The notes below the pieces were generated by a model. That model saw only the letters and a list, made by a program, of their open reading frames with translations, did not search any database and was not told the DNA's origin. The position numbers and the translations under genes were made by a program. This document shows, piece by piece, positions 1 to 7,378 of a stretch of DNA of 64,000 nucleotides. The DNA lies in contig NZ_SRRP01000001.1 of NCBI RefSeq assembly GCF_004785935.1, positions 1,054,001-1,118,000 on the forward strand. The letters run 5' to 3'. Source of the DNA: Streptococcus rubneri. GTDB lineage: Bacteria > Bacillota > Bacilli > Lactobacillales > Streptococcaceae. Position 1 is the stretch's first letter; the number at the start of each line of letters is the position of its first letter.

Positions 1-267
1 TACTCGTATTTCATCCTGTTGACGATGCAAACTTCCTACAAAATCACGATCCAATTCTTGAATATGGCAAATTTGAACCTTCTTCACGAAGCGTTCCTTT
101 TTTAATTGCTGCACGATTTCAAGGACTTGAGAACTATCGACATAGACCTGTACATAGCGCATTTTTTTGGAATGATAAATCACATCCCCAATTGCCTGTA
201 ATTTTTTTGCATCACGATTATAGTACAACTTAACAATTAAACCTGTTCTTGCTTGTTTCTCAAACAT
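1..267 (-). CDS. YlbG-family (DUF2129) protein, partial
   Basis: The minus strand from position 267 reads MFEKQARTGLIVKLYYNRDA and stays open for 89 codons to the window edge, so the C-terminal end lies outside the window. The ATG is preceded by an AAAGGGACA-like ribosome site. The short length and the VKLYYNRDAKKL and VYVDSSQVLEIV stretches fit the small YlbG/DUF2129 proteins, which in Firmicutes sit next to clpP or coaD. The function of this family is not known to me. It lies downstream of clpP on the same strand but is separated from it by a terminator, so it probably has its own promoter in the 268-352 interval. Identification rests on recalled family resemblance and the neighbourhood. 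Confidence 0.75.
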   Translation of the reverse strand, partial: MFEKQARTGLIVKLYYNRDAKKLQAIGDVIYHSKKMRYVQVYVDSSQVLEIVQQLKKERFVKKVQICHIQELDRDFVGSLHRQQDEIRV

Positions 268-352
268 ACATTGTCCCTTTCTGGTTCTTCTACCAGTATA
301 GCAAATTTCAAGTAAAAATACTATATTTTTCAAAAAACTCTCTTGAAATAAG

Positions 353-384
353 AAAATCTCCTCTATATTTTAGAGGAGATTTTT
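353..384 (-). terminator. Intrinsic terminator after clpP
   Basis: The minus strand carries an inverted repeat with arms AAATCTCCTCTA and TAGAGGAGATTT around a short A/T loop, followed by a run of T. It lies just past the clpP stop codon and before the ylbG-like gene. Confidence 0.8.
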
Positions 385-401
385 GCTCTGCAAAAGCTTG
401 A

Positions 402-992
402 TTAGCCTAAATTGTTATTGGACATGATTTCATCGATAAAACCATAGGCCAATGTTTCTTCAGCAGTCATCCAGTTATCGCGTTCCGCATCTGCGTGGAT
501 TTTCTTGAGGGTTTGCCCAGAATTTTCCGCCAAGATTTTTTCCAATCTGTGACGTGTTTTCAAGAGGTGTTCTGCTGCAATCGCCATATCTGTTTGTTGG
601 GTACCACCGCCAGTACCACCCATTGGTTGGTGAATCATGTACTCCGCGTTTGGCAACATGAAGCGTTTGCCTTTAGCACCACTTGACGCAATCACAGTCC
701 CCATGGAAGCCGCCATTCCCATAACAATGGTTTGGACATCTGATTTGATAAAGTTCATGGTATCTACAATGGCCAGCCCTGCTGAAACAGACCCACCCGG
801 TGTATTAACATACATGTAGATATCTTTGGTATTATCTTGAGCATCCAAGAAAAGCAATTGGGCAATAATGGAATTGGCCATTTGATCTTCTACTGGTCCT
901 GTTACCATGATAATCCGGTCTTTTAAGAGGCGAGAATAAATGTCGTATGAGCGTTCCCCACGACTAGTTTGTTCAATTACTACTGGAATCAT
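402..992 (-). CDS. clpP: ATP-dependent Clp protease proteolytic subunit
   Basis: This 196-residue protein is the serine protease subunit that assembles into the tetradecameric ClpP chamber and degrades proteins fed to it by Clp ATPases in the cytoplasm. The catalytic triad is visible: Ser96 in GMAASMG, His121 in YMIHQPMGG and Asp172 in AERDNWM. Length is normal for ClpP. The start follows AAAAGGAGATGAATCA, a strong ribosome site. The gene has its own promoter overlapped by a CtsR box (see 1091-1120), so heat-shock control by CtsR is expected. It is followed by a terminator and is probably monocistronic. Identification is certain from sequence motifs. Confidence 0.98.
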   Translation of the reverse strand: MIPVVIEQTSRGERSYDIYSRLLKDRIIMVTGPVEDQMANSIIAQLLFLDAQDNTKDIYMYVNTPGGSVSAGLAIVDTMNFIKSDVQTIVMGMAASMGTVIASSGAKGKRFMLPNAEYMIHQPMGGTGGGTQQTDMAIAAEHLLKTRHRLEKILAENSGQTLKKIHADAERDNWMTAEETLAYGFIDEIMSNNNLG

Positions 993-1019
993 TGATTCAT
1001 CTCCTTTTATCCAATTTCA

Positions 1020-1046
1020 CCAGTCCCCTTCTTCTTTGGGGACCGG
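1020..1046 (-). other. Stable hairpin in the clpP 5' leader
   Basis: In the minus-strand transcript the arms CCGGTCCCC and GGGGACTGG can form nine consecutive pairs (one G-U) around a nine-base A-rich loop. It sits between the clpP promoter and its ribosome site. There is no T-run after it, so it is not a terminator; a role in mRNA stability or start-site exposure is only a guess. Confidence 0.5.
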
Positions 1047-1090
1047 CTTTCTTTCGAGAGGTTCTTCACCTTCGATCTTTTCTAAAAGCT

Positions 1091-1120
1091 ATTATATCCC
1101 ATTGGTCAACAAAGGTCAAA
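1091..1120 (-). promoter_or_regulatory. clpP promoter with overlapping CtsR box
   Basis: On the minus strand a -35 TTGACC (1114-1119) and a -10 TATAAT (1091-1096) are separated by 17 bases. On the plus strand 1104-1120 reads GGTCAAC-AAA-GGTCAAA, a near-perfect heptad direct repeat of the CtsR operator (RGTCAAANANRGTCAAA). It covers the -35 and spacer, so bound CtsR would block RNA polymerase. CtsR control of clpP is established in streptococci; the site here is read directly. Confidence 0.9.
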
Positions 1121-1156
1121 TTTTTACTTTCTTTCAAAGACTTTCAGGAGATGTAA

Positions 1157-1786
1157 TTATTTTGTACCAAAGAGACGGTCCCCTGCATCTCCCAAACCTG
1201 GCACAATATAACCGTTTTCGTTCAGGCGTTCATCCAAGGCTGCTGCAAAGATTTCGACATCTGGATGAGAGTCTTGGAAAGCTTTCACTCCTTCTGGAGC
1301 TGCAACCAAGCAGACAAATGTAATATGGCTGGCACCACGTTTCTTCAAGGAATCAACAGCCAAGATAGCTGAACCACCTGTAGCCAACATTGGATCCACG
1401 ACAAAGATATGGCGTTGGTCGATATCTTCTGGCAATTTCACCAAGTATTCGACCGGTTTCAAGGTTTCTTCATCGCGATACATTCCGATATGCCCAACTT
1501 TGGCAGCTGGTACTAAACTCAAGAGTCCGTCTACCATCCCGATTCCCGCACGAAGGATTGGGACAATCGCTAGTTTTTTACCAGCAATTTGTTTTTGAAT
1601 TGTTTTGGTAATCGGTGTTTCGATTTCTACATCTTCTAGTGGAAGATCACGCAACACTTCATACCCCATCAACATGGCAATTTCATCAACTAATTCACGA
1701 AAAGCCTTTGTAGAGGTATCTGTCCGGCGCAAAATGGACAATTTATGCTGAATAAGTGGATGTTTAATGACTTCAAGTTTTCCCAT
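1157..1786 (-). CDS. upp: Uracil phosphoribosyltransferase
   Basis: The 209-residue product converts uracil and PRPP to UMP in pyrimidine salvage. The PRPP-binding loop [11 protein letters not shown] and the GIGMVDGLL segment are plain, and the C-terminal [11 protein letters not shown] ending is typical of Upp. I place the start at [10 protein letters not shown] (ATG at 1784-1786), preceded by AAAGAAGGAACTATT; an in-frame ATG nine codons upstream lacks as good a site and adds an atypical tail. It lies upstream of clpP on the same strand, as in other streptococci, but clpP has its own regulated promoter in the 164-bp gap. Confidence 0.96.
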   Translation of the reverse strand: MGKLEVIKHPLIQHKLSILRRTDTSTKAFRELVDEIAMLMGYEVLRDLPLEDVEIETPITKTIQKQIAGKKLAIVPILRAGIGMVDGLLSLVPAAKVGHIGMYRDEETLKPVEYLVKLPEDIDQRHIFVVDPMLATGGSAILAVDSLKKRGASHITFVCLVAAPEGVKAFQDSHPDVEIFAAALDERLNENGYIVPGLGDAGDRLFGTK

Positions 1787-1886
1787 AATAGTTCCTTCTT
1801 TCTCTATATTCATCTTATTATATCAAAAAGGAAGAAAAAGGCCTACAAATATGCAAACCTTTTCTTTTCTTATTTTCATTAGTAGC

Positions 1887-4547
1887 TTATAGCCACTCCT
1901 TGTACTTACCAATATAATAGTGTTTGACCAGGGTGACACTTGCCATATAAAGGAAGAGAATCCCCGCTAGTAATAGGAAGTAAAGACTATTTAGTGGCGC
2001 TACTTTTAGCAAGGAAGCCAATGGGCCATATGGTAGGAAGGTCACAAAGAGGGCGCCCAATAAGGTCGTTGCCATGACAGCAAGGGCTGGCCGACTTTGA
2101 ACAAAGGGCAATTTTGGAGACCGCAGCATATAGATGACCATGGTTTGGGACCACATGGACTCGATAAACCAGCCGGTTTGAAAGAGCATGATGAAGAGTC
2201 CTGCACTACCAGCACCATGGACATAGCCATAGCCTGTAATCATGGGTACAATGACAAAGTAGAGAATGATGAAGGTCAGGATGTCAAAGATAGAGGAAAT
2301 AGGACCGAACCAGGCCATAAAGCGGGTAATGGATTTGGCTTCCCAGATTCGTGGTTTCTTCAAGAAGTCCTTATCCACTCGGTCAAAAGGCAAGGCAATA
2401 CAGGAAAGATCGTAAACCAAGTTCAAGACGATGAGATGGATAGGGGCCATTGGAAGGAAAGGAAGGAAAATACTGGCAAAGAGAAGGGAGAAGATATTCC
2501 CGAAATTAGAAGAAACGGTCATCTTGATGTATTTGGTCATATTGGCATAAACCTTGCGTCCTTCTACCAAGCCTTTTTCGAGGACCATCAAGTCCTTATC
2601 CAGAAGGATAACATCTGCTGTTTCTTTGGCAATATCGACAGCTGTATCAACCGAAATACCCACATCTGCTACTTTCATAGAAGGTGCATCATTGATGCCA
2701 TCTCCCATATACCCCACCTTGTGCCCATTCGCTTTGAGCTGCAAGATAATGCGTGCTTTTTGGTCTGGAGATAATTTTGCAAAAACGGTGGTTGTTTCGA
2801 CTGCTTGAGCCAACTCTGAATCAGAGAGACTGTCGATATCGCTACCCAGCAAAATGCGGTCAACATCCAGTCCCACCTTTTCACAAACCGCTTGGGTCAC
2901 TTTCTCATTATCACCCGTAAGAATTTTAGTAGCAACTCCGTATTCCGCAAGGGTATTGATGGCTGGTGCTGCGGATGGTTTTGGTGGATCCAAGAAGGCT
3001 AGATAGCCCGTCAAGATCATGTCTGCTTCATCCCCTACTTCAAAGGCATAGCCTTCCTCAAGATTTGATTTGTAACTAACCCCTAGCACGCGCAAACCTT
3101 GTTCATTCAGTTGAGCCACTTCTGCCAAGACGTCTTCCCGCACTTGGTCTGTTAGGGGGATAATCTCATCCTTGTATTCCACATAGTTAGAGACTGTTAG
3201 CATTTCTTCCAAGGCTCCCTTGGTGACCATGCTCACGATTCCCAGCTCATCCTTGACAATGACACTCATCCGACGGCGTTCAAAGTCAAAAGGCAATTCA
3301 TCAATTTTTTGGAAGCTTTGGTCCAAGCCTCTGACAATTTCGTGTTTCTTAGCTTCTCTTTCTGTCCGACTGATAATGGCGCGGTCCATCAAGTTTTTGA
3401 GGCCGGTTTGGAAGTAAGAGTTGAGATATGCCCGACGTAGGACGGATAAATCCAAGTCCCCACGAATGTCGAGTGGGTATTCGAGTACAATTTCATCTTG
3501 GGTCAAGGTTCCTGTCTTGTCCGTACAGAGGATATCAATAGCGCCTAGATCTTGAATAGCGTTGAGCTTTTTGATAACCACTTTTTCTTTGGCCATGATA
3601 ATGGAACCCTTAGCCAAGCTAGCTGTGATAATCATTGGAAGCATTTCCGGAGTCAAACCCACTCCTACACTGAGGGCAAAGACGCCTGCTTCCAGCCAGT
3701 CCCCGTCTGTCAAAGCATTGATAAAGAAGACGATGGGCACCATCACCATCATGAGTCGGATCAACAACCAAGAGATGGTGTTCATTTCTCGTTCAAAAGA
3801 GGTTGGTTCATCATAAGTATTGATGGTCTGCTCAATCGCTCCCATCATGGTTTCATCCCCGACTACTAAGACCAAGGCAGTTGCTCGGCCTGAGATGACG
3901 TTGGTCCCCATGAAAGCTAGACTCTCACTCTCCAGGAGACTATCCAGATTTTGGCCACTTGCTTTTTTTAAACAAACTTTTTCGACAGCATCACTCTCAC
4001 CAGTCAAACCGGATTGTTGGACGAAGAAGTCTCGAGAATCTAACAAGACCACATCCGCTGGAATCATGTCGCCTGCACTCAGTTTGATCAAGTCTCCCAC
4101 AACGATCTCATCAATGGGAATTTCTTCTTCCTTGCCTTCTCGAATCACTGTTGCTGTATTAACAATCATGCGAGAAAGGTTACTAGCAGCCTTGTCACTG
4201 CGTAATTCTTGGATAAAGCGAATCCCCCCTGAGAGAAGAACGAGGACGACGATAATAAGAGAGGTCGTTGGATCTTCCTCACCCGGCTTGGCTAACCAAA
4301 CATTGGTCACCAAAGAAACAAGGGCAATGAGAAGCAGGATGACTGTGAAGGGATTGATGATCGATTCAACAATCCGTTTCCAGATAGAGCTTTCTTGTCC
4401 TTTGGTAAGGACATTTTCTCCATAACTTTCCCGGTTTTCTTCTACTTGGTCTTCCGTCAATCCAGACCAGCTAGATTGATAGTTGGATAAGGTTCTTGTT
4501 TCTGCATCTTGCAATGCAGCAATGAGTCTTTCTTTTGTTGTTTGCAT
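1887..4547 (-). CDS. mgtA: Magnesium-transporting P-type ATPase
   Basis: This 886-residue membrane pump belongs to the P-type ATPases of the MgtA/MgtB class, which import Mg2+. The phosphorylation motif LCTDKTGTLTQ places the acceptor Asp at residue 343; the TGES actuator loop (SGLTGES), GDGIND hinge (YMGDGINDAPS) and about ten membrane segments are present. I start at MQTTKERL (ATG 4545-4547) because AAAAAAGGAGATTTCA precedes it; the longer open frame runs through the leader. An M-box riboswitch and terminator (4707-4920) lie upstream, which independently supports Mg2+ as the substrate. A short upstream reading frame (4580-4654) stops 32 bases before the start and may add a second layer of control. 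Confidence 0.93.
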   Translation of the reverse strand: MQTTKERLIAALQDAETRTLSNYQSSWSGLTEDQVEENRESYGENVLTKGQESSIWKRIVESIINPFTVILLLIALVSLVTNVWLAKPGEEDPTTSLIIVVLVLLSGGIRFIQELRSDKAASNLSRMIVNTATVIREGKEEEIPIDEIVVGDLIKLSAGDMIPADVVLLDSRDFFVQQSGLTGESDAVEKVCLKKASGQNLDSLLESESLAFMGTNVISGRATALVLVVGDETMMGAIEQTINTYDEPTSFEREMNTISWLLIRLMMVMVPIVFFINALTDGDWLEAGVFALSVGVGLTPEMLPMIITASLAKGSIIMAKEKVVIKKLNAIQDLGAIDILCTDKTGTLTQDEIVLEYPLDIRGDLDLSVLRRAYLNSYFQTGLKNLMDRAIISRTEREAKKHEIVRGLDQSFQKIDELPFDFERRRMSVIVKDELGIVSMVTKGALEEMLTVSNYVEYKDEIIPLTDQVREDVLAEVAQLNEQGLRVLGVSYKSNLEEGYAFEVGDEADMILTGYLAFLDPPKPSAAPAINTLAEYGVATKILTGDNEKVTQAVCEKVGLDVDRILLGSDIDSLSDSELAQAVETTTVFAKLSPDQKARIILQLKANGHKVGYMGDGINDAPSMKVADVGISVDTAVDIAKETADVILLDKDLMVLEKGLVEGRKVYANMTKYIKMTVSSNFGNIFSLLFASIFLPFLPMAPIHLIVLNLVYDLSCIALPFDRVDKDFLKKPRIWEAKSITRFMAWFGPISSIFDILTFIILYFVIVPMITGYGYVHGAGSAGLFIMLFQTGWFIESMWSQTMVIYMLRSPKLPFVQSRPALAVMATTLLGALFVTFLPYGPLASLLKVAPLNSLYFLLLAGILFLYMASVTLVKHYYIGKYKEWL

Positions 4548-4579
4548 TGAAATCTCCTTTTTTATCAGGAGCCAAACGC

Positions 4580-4654
4580 TTATAGAGTCCCGATGACACA
4601 AATCAGCGATTGGCTGGCTATGTGCGGTTCGGGATGATCGTCGATTTGTATCAT
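4580..4654 (-). CDS. Candidate 24-codon leader peptide before mgtA
   Basis: Downstream of the M-box terminator, AAAAGGAGAACACT is followed by an ATG at 4652-4654 and a 24-codon frame beginning MIQIDDHPEPH and ending in TAA at 4580-4582. The ribosome site is as good as that of mgtA. The early D-D-H-P-E-P stretch resembles the acidic/proline run of enterobacterial MgtL, whose translation falls off at low Mg2+; that family comparison is established knowledge, its application here is inference. Bases inside the frame can pair with bases just after it (AGCCAATCGCT with AGCGTTTGGCT, ten of eleven pairs), and CTCCT after the stop can pair with the AGGAG of the mgtA ribosome site. Whether it is translated is unknown. 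Confidence 0.45.
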   Translation of the reverse strand: MIQIDDHPEPHIASQSLICVIGTL

Positions 4655-4701
4655 AGTGTTCTCCTTTTCTACTTGATAGGTGAAAGGCTTCTTAAGCATA
4701 A

Positions 4702-4733
4702 GAAAAGAGCCCTCCCTCTAACAGGTAGGACTC
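4702..4733 (-). terminator. Riboswitch-controlled terminator before mgtA
   Basis: In the minus-strand transcript GAGTCCT and AGGGCTC form a seven-pair stem (one G-U), with further partial pairing inside, followed by TTTTC. It directly follows the M-box and is the likely expression platform that stops transcription at high Mg2+. Confidence 0.75.
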
Positions 4734-4777
4734 ATTAAACTCGTCGTTTATTTTTTAATGAAAATTCTCAAAAAATA

Positions 4778-4921
4778 GACCGTCCAAGCTTTAGCTCCGC
4801 AAGGCAATGAAATGAGCTTAGTCTTGACCTTTGCGATCAGGACTGTTGACCAACGAGTAGTGTCTCCACTGCTTTGCGGTAGTCATCCGTATCCTTGTGG
4901 TAGCCTCACCTACCGTTATTC
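4778..4921 (-). ncRNA. M-box (ykoK) Mg2+ riboswitch
   Basis: The minus strand reads GGTAGGTGAGGCTACCAC at its 5' end (about 4899-4916), then GGATACGGATGACTACCGC, GTTGGTCAACAGTCCTGATCG and finally GAGCTAAAGCTTGGACGG. These are the conserved blocks of the ykoK/M-box leader, including the AGGTGAGGC start and the GCTAAAGC 3' block. The position, between a promoter and a terminator ahead of an MgtA-type pump, is the standard arrangement. Mg2+ binding favours the terminator and shuts the gene off. I recognise the family by its conserved blocks; exact ends are approximate. Confidence 0.93.
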
Positions 4922-4927
4922 CCCTTG

Positions 4928-4956
4928 AGTATACTCCTCCCCTATAGAAAAGTCAA
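4928..4956 (-). promoter_or_regulatory. Promoter of the M-box/mgtA transcript
   Basis: The minus strand has TTGACT (4951-4956), a 17-base spacer and TATACT (4928-4933). The predicted start near 4921 coincides with the 5' edge of the M-box. Confidence 0.85.
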
Positions 4957-4964
4957 CCCTCACA

Positions 4965-6134
4965 TTAAACTTTTTTAGGAAAGGCAGTTACGATCCGAGC
5001 AACAATCTCTTGGACTAGGGTTTTCGGAGCCGCCACATTTAGACGAGCATGTTGCTTCCCTTCTACTCCAAAGTCTGTTCCTTTATTGAGGATGACCTTG
5101 GCCTGATCATGAAGACGAGCATGGAGTTCTTCCTCAGACAATCCGTAGTCAGAAAAATCTAGCCAAAGAAGGTAGGTCCCCTGAGGCTTCATCACCTGGA
5201 TATCGGTCCGCTCTCGTATAGTATCCACAGCATAATCGATATTTTCTTCCAAGACAGTTTTTAAGTCTTCCAACCAATCCTTTCCCTTCTGATAGGCAAC
5301 TTCTGTTGCCATATAACCAAGGGCAGAGATTTCATGCTGGTTGTTTCGCAATTGCTGGGCTAAGAAGGACTTCCGCAAGCCTTCATTCTCAATGATGGCA
5401 TAGGAATTTTTTGTCCCTGCAATATTGAAAGTTTTTGTCGCACTAGATAAGACAAGTGTGAATTCTTTAAAGCTGGGATCTACTGTATTAAAAGACACAT
5501 GTTTGTGCCCAAACAGCGCCAAGTCTTGGTGAATTTCATCTGAAATAAGTAAGACTCCATATTTTTGGCAAAGTCGACCGATTTTTTCTAAGACTTCCTT
5601 CTCCCAAACTCTCCCACCCGGGTTATGAGGATTGCACAAGATATAGAGTTTTACCTGATGTTGGACTAGATCTTTTTCCAATTGCTCAAAATCAATTTGG
5701 AAGAGTCCCTCCTCTTCAAGAAGAGAATTGGTCACTAATTTGCGTTGATTGAGACGAACACTACGAGCAAATGGGGGATAGACTGGTGTATTGATGAGGA
5801 CAGAGTCCCCTTCCTTGGTGAAAGCTTGAATAGCCGTTGAAATGGAAGGAACAACCCCTCCCATAAAGACAATGGCTTCCTTAGCAAACTCATAGCCATG
5901 CTCGGTTTTTTCCCAATTCTGAATGGCTTGGTAGAGCTCCTCGCTTGGATAGGTATAGCCGTAGACCAATTGATCCGCATAGTCTCGAATGGCTTGTCGA
6001 ACAGCAGGTAAGGATTCAAAATCCATATCGGCAATCCAAGCAGGAAGAAGCTCAGGATCTTGTTCTGACTCCTTCCACTTACTAGTGTGGTGCCCCAAAC
6101 GATCAGGGGCGGTCAAAAATTGTTCTTTTCCCAT
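4965..6134 (-). CDS. PatB/MalY-type pyridoxal-phosphate C-S lyase
   Basis: This 389-residue cytoplasmic enzyme is a fold-type I PLP protein of the MalY/PatB aminotransferase-like family, which cleaves cystathionine or cysteine to pyruvate, ammonia and a thiol. Visible marks are CNPHNPGGRVW, the SDEIHQDL aspartate motif that holds the pyridine nitrogen, and the Schiff-base lysine in SSATKTFNIAG. Its stop lies just beyond the mgtA promoter; it follows the cystathionine-type enzyme gene at 6144-7238 with nine bases between them, so the two form a methionine/cysteine metabolism operon. Substrate (cystathionine versus cysteine, giving H2S) cannot be told from sequence. Confidence 0.88.
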   Translation of the reverse strand: MGKEQFLTAPDRLGHHTSKWKESEQDPELLPAWIADMDFESLPAVRQAIRDYADQLVYGYTYPSEELYQAIQNWEKTEHGYEFAKEAIVFMGGVVPSISTAIQAFTKEGDSVLINTPVYPPFARSVRLNQRKLVTNSLLEEEGLFQIDFEQLEKDLVQHQVKLYILCNPHNPGGRVWEKEVLEKIGRLCQKYGVLLISDEIHQDLALFGHKHVSFNTVDPSFKEFTLVLSSATKTFNIAGTKNSYAIIENEGLRKSFLAQQLRNNQHEISALGYMATEVAYQKGKDWLEDLKTVLEENIDYAVDTIRERTDIQVMKPQGTYLLWLDFSDYGLSEEELHARLHDQAKVILNKGTDFGVEGKQHARLNVAAPKTLVQEIVARIVTAFPKKV

Positions 6135-6143
6135 GATGGACTC

Positions 6144-7238
6144 CTATCTAGCCAATGCTTGTTCTAAATCCTCTATCAAATCCCTTGCGTCTTCAATTCC
6201 GATGGAGAGGCGAAGCAAGTCGTCCGTTAACCCATAGGAATGACGAACCTCTGCAGGAATATCTGCATGAGTCTGGGTCGTTGGATAGGTAATCAAACTT
6301 TCCACACCACCTAAACTCTCTGCAAAGGTAAAGACTTGCAAATGATTCAAAATGGTTGGAATTTTTTCTTCCTTCCTTACTTTAAAGGAAACCATGCCTC
6401 CCTTGCCGGTATACAAGACTTCCTTAACAGCTGGATGCCCCTTCAAGAATTCCACTACCTTCTTCGCATTTTCTGTAGAGCGCTCCATACGAAGAGCCAA
6501 GGTTTTTAAACCACGGATCAATTGGTAGCTGTCAAAAGGTGAAAGAACAGCTCCAGTTGTGTTAAGGTTATAAAAAAGTTGCTCATAGAGACCTTCGTCA
6601 TCTGTGACAACAACACCCGCTAAGACATCATTGTGCCCCGCTAGATACTTGGTCGCTGAGTGGAGGACAATATCTGCTCCTTCTTCAATTGGACGTTGGT
6701 AGATAGGGCTATAGAAGGTATTGTCTACAATCACTTTTGCCCTTTTTTCATGAGCTAAGGTAGCCAGTTTCTGGATATCAAACTCCAACATGAGAGGATT
6801 GGTTGGCGTTTCAATATAGAGAATATCCACTTCTTCCTTCAGACCCTCTATCAATTCTTCCTCTGAATTCGCATAGGTAAAGAAGAAGCGGCCTTCTTGC
6901 TCCATCTGGTTGAACCAGCGAAAAGAGCCTCCATAAAGGTCCCGTACTGCTAAGACCTTGCTTCCCACTGGAAAAATACTAAAGGCTAAGACAATGGCAG
7001 ACATACCTGAACTCGTCACCAATGCATGCTTTGCGCTCTCAATAGCTGCTAAAGTCTTCTCAGCATTTACCCGAGTTGGATTCTTTGTACGGATATAGTC
7101 GTATCCAGTAGATTGACCAAACTCTGGATGCTGGTAAGTAGTTGAAAAATGAAGCGGAGTAATCAAAGCCCCCGTTGCTTGATCCGATTTAATTCCAGCT
7201 TGCGCTAGGATAGTGTTAATATTCTTTTTGCGACTCAT
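6144..7238 (-). CDS. Cys/Met metabolism PLP enzyme (cystathionine gamma-synthase/beta-lyase type)
   Basis: The 364-residue protein belongs to the Cys/Met PLP-dependent family (MetB/MetC/MccB). It shows the N-terminal HFSTTYQHPEFG segment, the YDYIRTKNPTR block, TSSGMSAI, the DNTFYSPIYQRP aspartate motif and the PLP lysine in VLHSATKYLAGHNDVLAG. Family members catalyse steps between cysteine, homocysteine and methionine. The start at MSRKKN follows TTGGAGGTTTGT; the frame is open four codons further. It is cotranscribed with the MalY/PatB-like gene downstream. I cannot separate gamma-synthase from beta- or gamma-lyase activity from sequence, so no symbol is given. Confidence 0.88.
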   Translation of the reverse strand: MSRKKNINTILAQAGIKSDQATGALITPLHFSTTYQHPEFGQSTGYDYIRTKNPTRVNAEKTLAAIESAKHALVTSSGMSAIVLAFSIFPVGSKVLAVRDLYGGSFRWFNQMEQEGRFFFTYANSEEELIEGLKEEVDILYIETPTNPLMLEFDIQKLATLAHEKRAKVIVDNTFYSPIYQRPIEEGADIVLHSATKYLAGHNDVLAGVVVTDDEGLYEQLFYNLNTTGAVLSPFDSYQLIRGLKTLALRMERSTENAKKVVEFLKGHPAVKEVLYTGKGGMVSFKVRKEEKIPTILNHLQVFTFAESLGGVESLITYPTTQTHADIPAEVRHSYGLTDDLLRLSIGIEDARDLIEDLEQALAR

Positions 7239-7343
7239 ACAAACCTCCAATGGACGTAAATTCAGTTGTCTCTATTGTATCACTTCTTCAGATGATACGG
7301 TTTTTCCTTTTTCAAGAGCTAGATATAGCTTCAAACTATAATG

Positions 7344-7373
7344 AAAAAGAGGTGGGCGCTAAACCCAACCTCC
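7344..7373 (-). terminator. Terminator after the murJ-like gene
   Basis: The minus strand has GAGGT-T-GGG and GCCCACCTC arms (one bulged base) followed by TTTTT. It lies just past the stop of the 7379-9007 gene. Confidence 0.75.
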
Positions 7374-7378
7374 ATAGT

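Noticed and set aside
2097-2774. 225-codon plus-strand ORF opposite mgtA
   Set aside because: It is antisense to a conserved P-type ATPase domain, has a His/Asp/Gly-rich composition typical of shadow frames and lacks a ribosome site.
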